Positions 30,303 to 39,157 of a stretch of 64,000 bases of DNA are shown piece after piece. The position numbers and the translations under genes are program-made. The notes beneath the pieces are model-generated. The model was not told the origin of the DNA. It made no database searches and saw only the letters and a list, made by a program, of their open reading frames with translations. The DNA comes from Anaerocolumna sedimenticola (GTDB lineage Bacteria; Bacillota; Clostridia; Lachnospirales; Lachnospiraceae), in assembly GCF_009931695.1 (NCBI RefSeq), contig NZ_CP048000.1, forward strand, positions 124,001 through 188,000. The letters run 5' to 3'. Positions within the stretch are counted from its first letter, which is position 1. The number at the start of each line of letters is the position of its first letter.

Positions 30303-30312
30303 CAAACGTTTG
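30303..30312. promoter_or_regulatory. LacI-type operator between pfk-tpi-larA and lacI-larC1
   Basis: Palindrome CAAACGTTTG, in the context ACAAACGTTTGCAT, lies in the divergent promoter region. The same core occurs at 33620-33631. Typical of LacI/CcpA-family binding sites. The adjacent LacI gene is the natural candidate, but CcpA is an alternative. Confidence 0.65.
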
Positions 30313-30420
30313 CATAACTAGTAATCGTAATATTATAATATAATTTGTATAATAATCTTATTCTTATGCTTTATGATTCCCCATATACGAATAAGAAAAT
30401 AAAATAAATGGGAGGATGCT

Positions 30421-31467
30421 ATGACATTAAAAGAGATTGCTAAAATGGCGGGAGTTTCTATTTCTACTGTCTCACGTGTAATTAATCAGAGTAATTCAAA
30501 AGTCGCCAGTAAGGAAGTTCAGGATACCATTTGGAGAATTGTGAGAGAAACCAATTATATGCCTAATTCCACTGCCAGGAACTTAAAATTAGGTAATAAT
30601 TCAGAATACTCGGTCCCCCTGGCGAAAACAATTGGCTGTATCTTTGCCCGTTCAAATATTACTACGAATGATCCTTTTTTCTCTCAAATAGCAAGAGCCA
30701 TTGAACAGGAAGCTTTCAGGCAAGGATACATTATGAAATATTCTTTCTCCGCTTATGATATCAATGATGCCAATACCTTTCATGTGATTTCCAGTAATCA
30801 GGTAAATGGTATTGCAGTGCTTGGACGATTTGATAAGAACTTGCTGACCTTTATTAAAAAACAATATAAACATGTAGTTTATACCGGCCTTAATACGATA
30901 GATACCGATTTTGACCAGGTAATATGTGACGGATATCAGGCTTCTGTTGCGGCTGTTAAATATCTTCACAATTTAGGACATACTTCCATTGGTTATGTGG
31001 GAGAAAAAAGTAAGGAATTAAGATATCAGGGGTATCTGGATACCATGAATTCACTCTCCTTACCGGTTACCCGTGAAAATATCATTGTTACACCTCTATC
31101 CTCAGAAGGAGGTTACAATGGAGTAAAGGAATATTTAAAAAAGGGGCTTAATGTTACAGCTTTATTCTGTGCCAACGATTTGACCGCAATTGGAGCAATG
31201 AAAGCAATAAAGGAGTATGGACTTAATATTCCTGCTGATGTGTCAATTATAAGTATTGATGATATCGATACTGCACAATACATGTCTCCCATGCTTACTA
31301 CGATCCGTGTTCCGATGGAAGAACTGGGTAAAATGACAGCCAAAATATTAATTGACCGTATTGAAAATGGTAAGACTCTTCCTATAAAAGTTGAACTCCC
31401 ATTTTCCATAATTACCAGAGAAAGCTGTATGGGAATTAAGCCGGTAACGAAAGCCAAAAACAAATAA
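30421..31467 (+). CDS. LacI family transcriptional regulator
   Basis: 348 residues. N-terminal helix-turn-helix (MTLKEIAKMAGVSISTVSRVIN) with the hinge helix NSTARNLKLGN, then a periplasmic-binding-protein-like effector domain ending in LTTIRVPMEELGKM. GGGAGG precedes the ATG. Divergent from pfk-tpi-larA and 35 bp upstream of larC1. With the CAAACGTTTG palindromes here and before the TauE/CBM9 pair, it probably represses this half of the locus until a sugar or sugar phosphate binds. Confidence 0.9.
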   Translation: MTLKEIAKMAGVSISTVSRVINQSNSKVASKEVQDTIWRIVRETNYMPNSTARNLKLGNNSEYSVPLAKTIGCIFARSNITTNDPFFSQIARAIEQEAFRQGYIMKYSFSAYDINDANTFHVISSNQVNGIAVLGRFDKNLLTFIKKQYKHVVYTGLNTIDTDFDQVICDGYQASVAAVKYLHNLGHTSIGYVGEKSKELRYQGYLDTMNSLSLPVTRENIIVTPLSSEGGYNGVKEYLKKGLNVTALFCANDLTAIGAMKAIKEYGLNIPADVSIISIDDIDTAQYMSPMLTTIRVPMEELGKMTAKILIDRIENGKTLPIKVELPFSIITRESCMGIKPVTKAKNK

Positions 31468-31502
31468 TTATCTAAATACTTATTGGAAAGTTGGAAAAAA
31501 AC

Positions 31503-32312
31503 ATGAATAAAAAAACATTATACTTAGAGTGCTACTCAGGAATCAGTGGTGATATGACTGTTGCAGCTTTGCTGGACCTGGGCGCCGATCAGGATATATT
31601 AATGACCGGCTTAAAAAGCCTGCATGTAGACGGTTATAAAATAAAAATCGGAAGAAGAATGAAAGCCAGTATAGATGCTTGTGATTTTGATGTCATCCTT
31701 GATCAGGAAAGCTGTGAATTTACCGACCATAGTCACAACCAAAAGCATAAACCTGCGGATAATCAGGATCATATACATCTTGGCCGGCAGGATCACAGAA
31801 ATTTATATGTAATCAATTCCATCATAGATCAGTCAAATCTTACGGAAAAAGCAAAAGATATTGCTAAGAAAATATTCTATATTGTAGCAGTTGCAGAATC
31901 AAAAGCTCATGGACTGCCTATAGAAGAAGTACATTTTCATGAAATTGGCGCAATTGATTCCATCGTGGATATCGTTGCTACTGCCGTTTGCCTGGATAAT
32001 CTCGGTATTGAAGAGGTTATTGTATCCGAATTATATGAGGGTACCGGTCATATCAGATGCCGCCACGGAATGCTCCCTGTTCCTGTTCCGGCAGTTGCCA
32101 ATATTGCAGCAGACTATAATTTACCTCTGCATATAACCTCTATAAAAAATGAATTAGTTACGCCAACCGGAGCTGCAATTGTCGCTGCAATCAAAACGAA
32201 AGACTCTTTACCAAAAGAATTTAAAATTGTTAAAATCGGGATCGGTGCAGGAAAACGTGAATATGAGCAAGCCGGGATATTAAGGGCAATGATTATTGAA
32301 GAATTCAGCTAA
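31503..32312 (+). CDS. larC1: LarC1: nickel-pincer cofactor biosynthesis, N-terminal half only
   Basis: 269 residues. LarC inserts nickel into the pincer cofactor of LarA. Visible: ECYSGISGDMTVAALLDLG at the start, a histidine-rich loop (DHSHNQKHK...DHIHLGRQDH, about residues 75-100) expected to bind nickel, and VHFHEIGAIDSIVDIV. The sequence ends after GAGKREYEQAGILRAMIIEE, where LarC1 ends in Lactobacillus, in which LarC2 is reached by ribosomal frameshifting. No LarC2-like frame follows here, so LarC2 must be elsewhere or absent. Start chosen at the ATG at 31503. Probably co-transcribed with the LacI gene. Confidence 0.88.
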   Translation: MNKKTLYLECYSGISGDMTVAALLDLGADQDILMTGLKSLHVDGYKIKIGRRMKASIDACDFDVILDQESCEFTDHSHNQKHKPADNQDHIHLGRQDHRNLYVINSIIDQSNLTEKAKDIAKKIFYIVAVAESKAHGLPIEEVHFHEIGAIDSIVDIVATAVCLDNLGIEEVIVSELYEGTGHIRCRHGMLPVPVPAVANIAADYNLPLHITSIKNELVTPTGAAIVAAIKTKDSLPKEFKIVKIGIGAGKREYEQAGILRAMIIEEFS

Positions 32313-32465
32313 AATTCTTAGCATTCGTATTTATTAAAGCCTTTTTTGATTTGTATTATACAAACCGAAGAACCACGCTTTGTGAGTTTCTTCGGTTAGC
32401 GTACCCATTCGAATTATTGCAAGCAAGCTTGCTAATTCTCACTTTGCTTTCGCGGAAATAAAAAG

Positions 32466-32499
32466 GGCATTGGATTAATTTATAAGCTAATCCAATGCC
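32466..32499. terminator. Bidirectional terminator
   Basis: GGCATTGGATTA pairs perfectly with TAATCCAATGCC. It is preceded by AAAA and followed by TCTTTTCT, so it works for larC1 on the plus strand and probably for the TauE gene on the minus strand. Confidence 0.8.
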
Positions 32500-32664
32500 T
32501 CTTTTCTATGTTGTGATACTTTCATAGATTTATTTTTGTATCTCACTCAAATATTCAGTTTTCATTCGTTTTAAAATCTGTTTTCCAACTCAAATGAATT
32601 TTCATGGAATAATATAAAATTTATATTTTTTATTTATTTTTAGTTTTTTTATTTTTTTAATTCA

Positions 32665-33450
32665 TTAAATTGAAAACTTTACTGCATTATATATATTAAT
32701 GAAAATTATGACAACCATTAATGCAATAAATAATTTATTTACCCCTTTAACAGATATGGTTTTATTTACTTTACTTCCGACCATTCCTCCGGACATTCCC
32801 CCTATAACCATAAGAATCAATGCGAGTGTATTAAATTCAGGAATAACCCCGCTTATTATTGAGTTAAATAAACTGGTAAATTGTGAAAACATAATTATGT
32901 ATAAGGAATTAACAGCTGCGCACTTGAGGTCCATTGAAAAAAAATAAGTAAGTACAATTAAATTAATTGGTCCACCGCCAATGCCTAAGAAAGAAGATAA
33001 AACACCCAAAAATAAACCAATTAAAACACATACCACTTGATTACTAATTACATAGGTCTTAATTTTATTAGAATAAAGAGTGTATAATAAAGTACCGGTT
33101 GTAATAATGATTAAGACAATAGCCTGTATTGCTCCTACTGTTTTCTCCTTCGGGAAAATAACATAAATATAATGAAATGCCTGTTTTCCCAGTATACCAC
33201 CGATTGCCGCACCTATGGCTAATGCTGTTGCTGTTTTTAAATTAACTACTGATTTATCGCTTTTCAATGATTTGATTACGGATATGGTTGACATGGAAAG
33301 TACGGTACAACCTGATAAAAAGCTGATTGAACTTACACTCATAACACCAATCGTGTCAAGTACCGGTTTTATTATAACACCGCCTCCAATTCCGCAAATG
33401 CCGCCCACTGCCGATGCCAAAAAGCTTACAAGTAAAAATATAAAATACAC
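32665..33450 (-). CDS. TauE/SafE family permease (anion/sulfonate exporter type)
   Basis: About 261-residue membrane protein with roughly eight hydrophobic segments. Two glycine-rich family repeats, GGICGIGGGVIIKPVL and LGIGGGPINLIVLTYF, identify the TauE/SafE family. Members export sulfite, sulfonates or organic anions, but few are characterised. The frame could begin at a TTG at 33465, but its first codons are themselves the GGAGG ribosome site for the GTG at 33450, which I choose. It faces a LacI-type operator shared with the divergent CBM9-like gene, so it probably belongs to the same regulon. Export of an acidic end product is a reasonable guess. Confidence 0.85.
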   Translation of the reverse strand: MYFIFLLVSFLASAVGGICGIGGGVIIKPVLDTIGVMSVSSISFLSGCTVLSMSTISVIKSLKSDKSVVNLKTATALAIGAAIGGILGKQAFHYIYVIFPKEKTVGAIQAIVLIIITTGTLLYTLYSNKIKTYVISNQVVCVLIGLFLGVLSSFLGIGGGPINLIVLTYFFSMDLKCAAVNSLYIIMFSQFTSLFNSIISGVIPEFNTLALILMVIGGMSGGMVGSKVNKTISVKGVNKLFIALMVVIIFINIYNAVKFSI

Positions 33451-33619
33451 ATTGTTTTCCTCCAAGTTTGATATTAATTATAGCCACTGAGGTTATATAA
33501 GTTAACAAGTTCTAAAAAATAAGTAACGGAAGGAAGATGATTTAAATTCTTTTTTTAACACTGGAATAAATATTAGCATAAACAGCTTTAGAATCCCACA
33601 ATTCTAAACCAAATTTTAT

Positions 33620-33631
33620 GCAAACGTTTGC
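33620..33631. promoter_or_regulatory. LacI-type operator between TauE and CBM9-like genes
   Basis: Perfect palindrome GCAAACGTTTGC, matching the site at 30303-30312. It lies in the divergent promoter region, so it could control both genes. Confidence 0.65.
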
Positions 33632-33741
33632 CTATTATTGTTACCTTCTCCTGATAAAAATTCTGTATAATCTTAATATACGATACAAGCATTGGAAAGT
33701 AAGATTTTGACTGCACATAATGAGAAAGGAATTATGATACT

Positions 33742-34353
33742 ATGATTTACGAAATACATACGATACAAGAAAAATCACAACTTAAAGACTGCCCTATTTT
33801 TCATATAGACCAATACAATTGGGGCGGCGATTACAGACCTGCTGCATATGGTACAATGGCCTATATCAAAGAAAAAGGATTTGTTGTTTCAATGAAATGT
33901 GAAGAAAAAGATCCCTTGAGAACCTTTATAAATAATGAAGATCCGGTTTTTCAGGACAGTGCGATGGAGGTTTTTATCGACTTTGCACCGGAAACAGAGA
34001 AAGGTACTTATGTTAATATCGAAATGAATGCCAACGGAGCAATGCTCAACCGTTTTGGTGAGAAACCACCGGGAAGAAAAGTTTATACCGAATTTACCAA
34101 TGCCAGATGTTTTTGTATGGCACAAGTCAATAAAGATTCCTGGACGGTAGAGGTTCAAATTCCCTTACAATATGTAAAAGACCTTTTTGGCAAAGAATCT
34201 TTCGAACCAGGGGATAAAATACGCTGTAACTTTTACAAATTATGCCACAACGATATTCCTATCGCCCATTATGGCAGTTATACGAAGATTGATCTTCCAT
34301 CCTGGAACTTTCATCTGCCGGAATATTTCGCAGATGCTGTGATTATGGAATAA
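33742..34353 (+). CDS. Carbohydrate-binding family 9-like protein
   Basis: 203 residues resembling the CBM9/DOMON-like family: an N-terminal strand region with NWGGDYRPAAYG, then DSAMEVFIDFAPE (the usual D-x-VEVFL motif), a YVNIEMNANGAM strand, and WTVEVQIPL. No signal peptide, so it would be cytosolic, unlike the xylanase-attached CBM9 modules. Single-domain members are common in Clostridia and of unknown function, perhaps sugar handling. An AAAGGA ribosome site is present. Divergent from the TauE gene over a shared LacI operator, followed by a strong terminator. Confidence 0.75.
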   Translation: MIYEIHTIQEKSQLKDCPIFHIDQYNWGGDYRPAAYGTMAYIKEKGFVVSMKCEEKDPLRTFINNEDPVFQDSAMEVFIDFAPETEKGTYVNIEMNANGAMLNRFGEKPPGRKVYTEFTNARCFCMAQVNKDSWTVEVQIPLQYVKDLFGKESFEPGDKIRCNFYKLCHNDIPIAHYGSYTKIDLPSWNFHLPEYFADAVIME

Positions 34354-34526
34354 AATATTCTTTACGCGGGTTCTCAACATGAAATGAATTTCATTTTTAA
34401 TTTAAACTTTTACCTCATAAAATTATATGGGTTTTACCTCCTTAGAGCCCTTTAGAGCCAGCTTCGGCAGGAAAACCCGTATTAACTCAATGTTATCTCC
34501 GGCAATTACCTGTTTCAATAAAAAAA

Positions 34527-34602
34527 GAGGTTGGATAATAGTACTGTCCTAAACATTTTGATCTATATTCAAAAGTGTTTGTCTGCATTATTATCCAAAC
34601 TC
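34527..34602. terminator. Long bidirectional terminator
   Basis: GAGGTTGGATAATA pairs with TATTATCCAAACTC, and inside it AAACATTTTG pairs with CAAAAGTGTTT. A-rich before and T-rich after. It separates the convergent CBM9-like and isomerase genes. Confidence 0.65.
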
Positions 34603-34619
34603 TTATTATTCTATTTATC

Positions 34620-35966
34620 CTACATCTCTATAACTGGTATATTTAATAATTTGCAAATAGCTATCATGGAATCCGCAACGTCTTCCCATACAATACTGTA
34701 GTGGTGAGGTATACCCTCTTCTATTATCTGCTCTACAATTTTTCTTACGGGTGTTTCTACCTTAATATTAGCCATAATGCCTTTGGTATAGCGGTCCTTA
34801 TCAATTGCAGTCCCCCTAAGCAGGAATAATTTATAAGAATCATCAATATTGCAAAATCTCGCTATTGTAACCTTGCCTTCTTTTAGATCACCATAAAATG
34901 CTGTTCCCTGTCCGGCTAAAGGATGGTTCTGAATTGTGAAATCATGTTTTGGATTCTTCAAAGATGGTGCTGCATTTCCACAATGCCAGAAAGTCATTAC
35001 ATTATCCTTTTCATCAATATTAATCATATCAGTAATGAAAGTCGGAAGTCCGGTAAGGTAATGCTGTACGATTTGTGCCAGTTCAGCATCAACATCTCCT
35101 TCACATCCAATATTCAAACCTTCATCAGCTAATCTACCTAACACAGCACATGGAGTTGTATGCAGATTCCCCATTTCCGGCCAGCATTTAATACTTGCAA
35201 AATCATAAGCCTGCCTCTCCATAAGATCTTTTAAAGCCAGATATAACTTGGAGTGATTCTCTAAATGGCCCTCCGGAAGTTTACTTACATCATATGCTTT
35301 CGACATCTGATCCATATCTGCCTCATATGCTTCTCTGGGTAACTTTTCCATTTCATCAAATACTACTTTTAAATCTGTTTCTTCCATACGGATACCAAAA
35401 GTTTTTCGAATCAACCCTTCATTAAAGCTGGAATTGTAGAAAGCAGTCGGACGATAACCAAATAGTCCCAGTACGGTGCCTTTTAGTTTATTTACAACGT
35501 TATAGGATGCAATTAAATTTATAACCTTTGATGCAATATCAGATTCTTCTTTATCTCCATAAACGGCATAACAGGTATAACCTAATCTTTTTAAGGAAGC
35601 AGAATTCATAGTTAATGCTACCAATGCATTGGCATATAATCTATCATTCTTATCAAATTCCGGCTCATGAGGTGCCCAGAGAACAATGGGAACATTAAGA
35701 TTTTCAGCAAGGCATGTTGAAACATCATCTCCTGTAAATGCCCCATATACCATTACAATAATATCTACCGCTTCTTCTTTAAATTGATTTGAGATTTCTT
35801 CAACTGCCTGCGGTGAATCACCTAAAGATTTTGCTTTTATCAGATTGATGTCATGTAAATTTGCGTGAAGCCATTCCCCATATTCTTTATTTCTTTTTTC
35901 AGGAAGTTCTCTTGGCCATCTTCCTGAAAGAGTTGTTATGAATCCGACGTTAAGTTGTTTTTTCAT
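34620..35966 (-). CDS. L-fucose/L-arabinose isomerase family protein
   Basis: 448 residues of the fucose-isomerase superfamily, metal-dependent aldose-ketose isomerases. Conserved features: GFITTLSGRWPRELP at the start, IVLWAPHEPEFD, LGLFGYRPTAFYN, KCWPEMGNLHTTPCAVLGRLAD and the C-terminal HHYSIVWEDV. E. coli FucI is about 590 residues, so this is a shorter, distinct subgroup. Exact sugar unknown. Last gene of the ABC importer-aldolase-isomerase operon. A GAGG ribosome site precedes the ATG. A GGAGAAACT/AGTTTCTCC hairpin lies just upstream (35999-36030). It probably makes the ketose that is then phosphorylated and cleaved. Confidence 0.85.
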   Translation of the reverse strand: MKKQLNVGFITTLSGRWPRELPEKRNKEYGEWLHANLHDINLIKAKSLGDSPQAVEEISNQFKEEAVDIIVMVYGAFTGDDVSTCLAENLNVPIVLWAPHEPEFDKNDRLYANALVALTMNSASLKRLGYTCYAVYGDKEESDIASKVINLIASYNVVNKLKGTVLGLFGYRPTAFYNSSFNEGLIRKTFGIRMEETDLKVVFDEMEKLPREAYEADMDQMSKAYDVSKLPEGHLENHSKLYLALKDLMERQAYDFASIKCWPEMGNLHTTPCAVLGRLADEGLNIGCEGDVDAELAQIVQHYLTGLPTFITDMINIDEKDNVMTFWHCGNAAPSLKNPKHDFTIQNHPLAGQGTAFYGDLKEGKVTIARFCNIDDSYKLFLLRGTAIDKDRYTKGIMANIKVETPVRKIVEQIIEEGIPHHYSIVWEDVADSMIAICKLLNIPVIEM

Positions 35967-36172
35967 GAGATTTCCTCTTTTCTTTTATTATTATAAATCG
36001 GAGAAACTCTATACTATAAGTTTCTCCGTATCAAGTGCGTATGGAATTTATACCAAACAAGCTGAAATTTTTGCTTTTCTTTCACCCAATTTATGAGCCT
36101 ATTATACCAAAACAGGTTAATATATGTAATCTCTCTTATTCTGAGACCATCTTAAAATTCATTAAAATAAAA

Positions 36173-37027
36173 TTATGCTTTACCGTCTGAACCTGCTAAT
36201 CTTATTATATCTTTAATGTCTTCTGTTAACCTGTCATTGGCAAATTGGGATAACTTCCAGGAATGTCCCTGATGATTTAAGTGTTCTAATCCATAGGAAT
36301 AGTGCTCTACATATTTATAACGTATTTCTGTTCCGAAATTAATCTTGGAAACTCCCAGAGAAATTGCTTCCTTAATAACCTCTTGTGACATTCCGGTACA
36401 GCCGTGAAGAACAAGTGGTATATCCGTAAACTCTCTGACCGCTTTTAAGACTTCAAGTTTAATATCCGGTTCACCTTTATAATAGCCATGTGCATTACCA
36501 ATTCCTATTGCTAAAGAATCCGGATTACATAAAGAAAGAAATTTTCGAACATCTTCAGGATTAGCAATATTTTTGTTCTCCGTAACTGCTCCGTCTTCAT
36601 CTAATCGAACAAGCTCCCCAATCTCTGCTTCAACCATAACTCCATATTTTTTTGCTTCTGTTATAACTTTATTCGTAATTTCAGCATTTTCTTCTATTGG
36701 TCTGGTAGATCCGTCGATCATTACAGAGGTAAATCCCAAGTTTAATGCTTCCTTACAAATCTCATAACTGTCTCCATGATCAAGATGAATGGATACCGGT
36801 ACTTTTACCTTATTCGCACACCATTTTGATACTTCTACAAACCAATCATTCCCTGAATATGCCCCTGTAGATACATAATGTGCTAAAATAATCGGAGAAT
36901 TCATTTCTTCTGCAGCACGGCAGATTGCCCATATGATATCATAATTGCCACCCTGTGTATTAATTGCCGGAATTGCATAGCCATTACGGCTGGCATGTTC
37001 TATATTTTCTTTATTTGTTACTAGCAT
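36173..37027 (-). CDS. Class II fructose-bisphosphate/ketose-bisphosphate aldolase
   Basis: 284-residue zinc-dependent aldolase of the FbaA/GatY/KbaY family. Zinc and catalytic motifs: SIHLDHGDSYE, EAEIGELV, IGIGNAHGYYKG and LVLHGCTGM, with INFGTEIRY for the phosphate site. It cleaves a ketose 1-phosphate or 1,6-bisphosphate into dihydroxyacetone phosphate and an aldehyde. The frame extends 20 codons further, but the ATG at 37027 begins the conserved region (MLVTNKENIEHA) and follows GAAGGA. It lies between the ABC permease genes and the isomerase gene, so it is probably specific to the imported sugar rather than glycolytic. Confidence 0.88.
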   Translation of the reverse strand: MLVTNKENIEHASRNGYAIPAINTQGGNYDIIWAICRAAEEMNSPIILAHYVSTGAYSGNDWFVEVSKWCANKVKVPVSIHLDHGDSYEICKEALNLGFTSVMIDGSTRPIEENAEITNKVITEAKKYGVMVEAEIGELVRLDEDGAVTENKNIANPEDVRKFLSLCNPDSLAIGIGNAHGYYKGEPDIKLEVLKAVREFTDIPLVLHGCTGMSQEVIKEAISLGVSKINFGTEIRYKYVEHYSYGLEHLNHQGHSWKLSQFANDRLTEDIKDIIRLAGSDGKA

Positions 37028-37219
37028 ATTTATATGTCCTTCTTTCCTATTCGTTATTTGTTCAGTCACTGCGTTTCTTACATACAACCATTAATTCGTT
37101 CTTGAAAATATGCAAAAAATACATATTACAATCACGTTTTAACCGCTTTACGAGCTAATTTACTCGAATACTGCGAATTATTTGGAATACTAAATAGTTA
37201 CAGCAATAGGACTTTTTGT

Positions 37220-38059
37220 TTATCCTTTTACTGCACCCTGTACCAGTCCTTTTACAAGATGTTTCTGGAAGAAAAAGAACAGCAGTAACATTGGGATAAC
37301 CCCAATTACTGAAATAGTATTAATTAATGACCAATCGTATGATAATTCACCTAAATATCGAACCGATACCCCGACTGAGAGTGTACGAAGGGAATCTGTT
37401 TGAATCAACGTACTTGCATGAAGATAGTCATCCCATGTCATTAATAATGAATAGATACCAACTGCCACAATACCCGGTTTTACTAACGGTATAATAACTG
37501 AAAATAAAATCTTAAATCTGCCTGCTCCATCAATAAACGCAGCTTCTTCAAGTGCTTTTGGTATACTGTCAAAGAAACTTGCCATTAACATGGTGGAAAA
37601 TGGTATCATAGCTGCAGTTAGTGCTAATATTAAACCTTGATGTGTATTTATTAAGTTCATCTTACCCATAAGGCCATATAATGAAATCATACGGCTTACA
37701 ATCGGAAACATCTGGGCTGAAGTAAATGCTGCTATGATCCACTTATTCCATTTAAAATGAAATCTTGAGAGGGCATAACCGGATATAATCGCCATAAACG
37801 TAGTTAAAACAGCACATGCACCGGAAACAATAAAGTTATTTGTATAGTAACGGAAGAAATATTGATCCTCCGTAAATAATTTTACATATGCTTTGGATGT
37901 AGGTAATTGCGGGAAAAATGTTGGCGGAAATTTGTATGCTTCCATATTTTCTTTAAATGAAGTTATTAAAACCCAATATAGCGGAAATAGAAGAAATAAT
38001 AAAATCAATGCAACTACAATATAACGAATGATACTAAAAATCAGTTGTTTCTTTTTCAT
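37220..38059 (-). CDS. ABC sugar transporter permease (MalG type)
   Basis: 279-residue integral membrane subunit of a carbohydrate ABC importer with six hydrophobic segments. The EAA loop that contacts the ATPase reads PKALEEAAFIDGAGRFKILF. AGGAGG precedes the ATG. It starts 13 bases after the partner permease. No ATPase gene is present, as is common in Firmicutes, where one MsmK-type ATPase serves several importers. Confidence 0.92.
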   Translation of the reverse strand: MKKKQLIFSIIRYIVVALILLFLLFPLYWVLITSFKENMEAYKFPPTFFPQLPTSKAYVKLFTEDQYFFRYYTNNFIVSGACAVLTTFMAIISGYALSRFHFKWNKWIIAAFTSAQMFPIVSRMISLYGLMGKMNLINTHQGLILALTAAMIPFSTMLMASFFDSIPKALEEAAFIDGAGRFKILFSVIIPLVKPGIVAVGIYSLLMTWDDYLHASTLIQTDSLRTLSVGVSVRYLGELSYDWSLINTISVIGVIPMLLLFFFFQKHLVKGLVQGAVKG

Positions 38060-38072
38060 ATGTATTATCCTC

Positions 38073-39023
38073 CTATTCCATACTGGTATCTTTAAATATA
38101 AAATTAAATAATACGACTACAACAATCATTAAAAGCATCCAAATTGTAGTTACGGCTGCACCGGATCCCAGATTGTTTGATACAAATGCTTCTCTATAGC
38201 TTAAAATCGCTAACGTATTGGTTGAATTGTTGGGGCCTCCGCCTGTCATTGTCCAAATCAGAGGGAATTGTTTAAAGTTCTCAATAATCGCCATTGAGGT
38301 TGTAACTTTAATGATGCTTTTCATATAGGGAATTGTAATATGAAAAAAGCGGTCCACTGCATTTGCTCCGTCAACGGTTGCAGCTTCCATTGTTTCATCC
38401 GGTACATTGGCTAACCCGGATACGAGTAAAAGTGCTGCCAGAGGGATCTGTTTCCATAAAGCTGCAATTGCAATTCCAAAAAGCGCCGTGGCAGGATTAT
38501 TTAACATTGCAAAATCTGTAACATGTCCAAAGCTAAATAGATTAACTATATATTTTAGCAACCCATATTGAGGTTGATATATCCACATCCATATAAGACC
38601 AGATATAATTGTTGGTACAATCCAGGGAGCCATCATAATACTTCTTATAAATCTGGCGCCTTTTAAATTCGAATTTAGAACTAACGCCATAGCCATTCCC
38701 AAAATAAACTGGGATATAACAACTCCACAAACAAATATAAAGGTAACTTCTATTGAAGGTAATAATTTATTATTTGAAAATAGTTTTGCATAATTATCAA
38801 AGTTGTTCCATTCACCAGGTGTTTTGGCAATTATATTCTTAATTTTATAATTCTGAAAACTCTTAATAACTGAGTCAAAAACTGGTATTAATATAAACAT
38901 TACGGTTACAATGAAACCTGGGGTAAGTAATGCTAGGGCAAATAGTTTATCTTTTGTAATTTTTTTTAGTACTGGTGCACCTTTAGTCTTTTGGGAATCT
39001 AGTGATCCGGACTTATTTTGCAT
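38073..39023 (-). CDS. ABC sugar transporter permease (MalF type)
   Basis: 316-residue integral membrane subunit of a carbohydrate ABC importer. The EAA loop reads PDETMEAATVDGANAVDRFF. Six main hydrophobic segments follow a polar N-terminus. An upstream ATG at 39047 is in frame, but the ATG at 39023 has AAAGGGG eight bases before it. It lies 135 bp behind the solute-binding protein gene, with a stable hairpin between them. Confidence 0.9.
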   Translation of the reverse strand: MQNKSGSLDSQKTKGAPVLKKITKDKLFALALLTPGFIVTVMFILIPVFDSVIKSFQNYKIKNIIAKTPGEWNNFDNYAKLFSNNKLLPSIEVTFIFVCGVVISQFILGMAMALVLNSNLKGARFIRSIMMAPWIVPTIISGLIWMWIYQPQYGLLKYIVNLFSFGHVTDFAMLNNPATALFGIAIAALWKQIPLAALLLVSGLANVPDETMEAATVDGANAVDRFFHITIPYMKSIIKVTTSMAIIENFKQFPLIWTMTGGGPNNSTNTLAILSYREAFVSNNLGSGAAVTTIWMLLMIVVVVLFNFIFKDTSME

Positions 39024-39110
39024 TAGAAATTCCCCTTTCTTTTTCATTATTATTTAACATAATTGTCCTCCATGCAAGTATTAAACAATTCTGCACATTT
39101 ATTAGGTTGT

Positions 39111-39144
39111 GACTGTTGCAAAAATATTATATTTTGCAACAGTC
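39111..39144 (-). terminator. Intercistronic hairpin after the binding-protein gene
   Basis: GACTGTTGCAAAA pairs with the matching ATTTTGCAACAGTC. It lies between the binding-protein stop codon region and the first permease. A partial terminator here would give more binding protein than permease, a common arrangement. Confidence 0.6.
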
Positions 39145-39157
39145 AGTCCAATCAAAA

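Noticed and set aside
32313..32460. LarC2 coding sequence after larC1
   Set aside because: All three plus-strand frames contain stops, and none reads like the LarC C-terminal domain.
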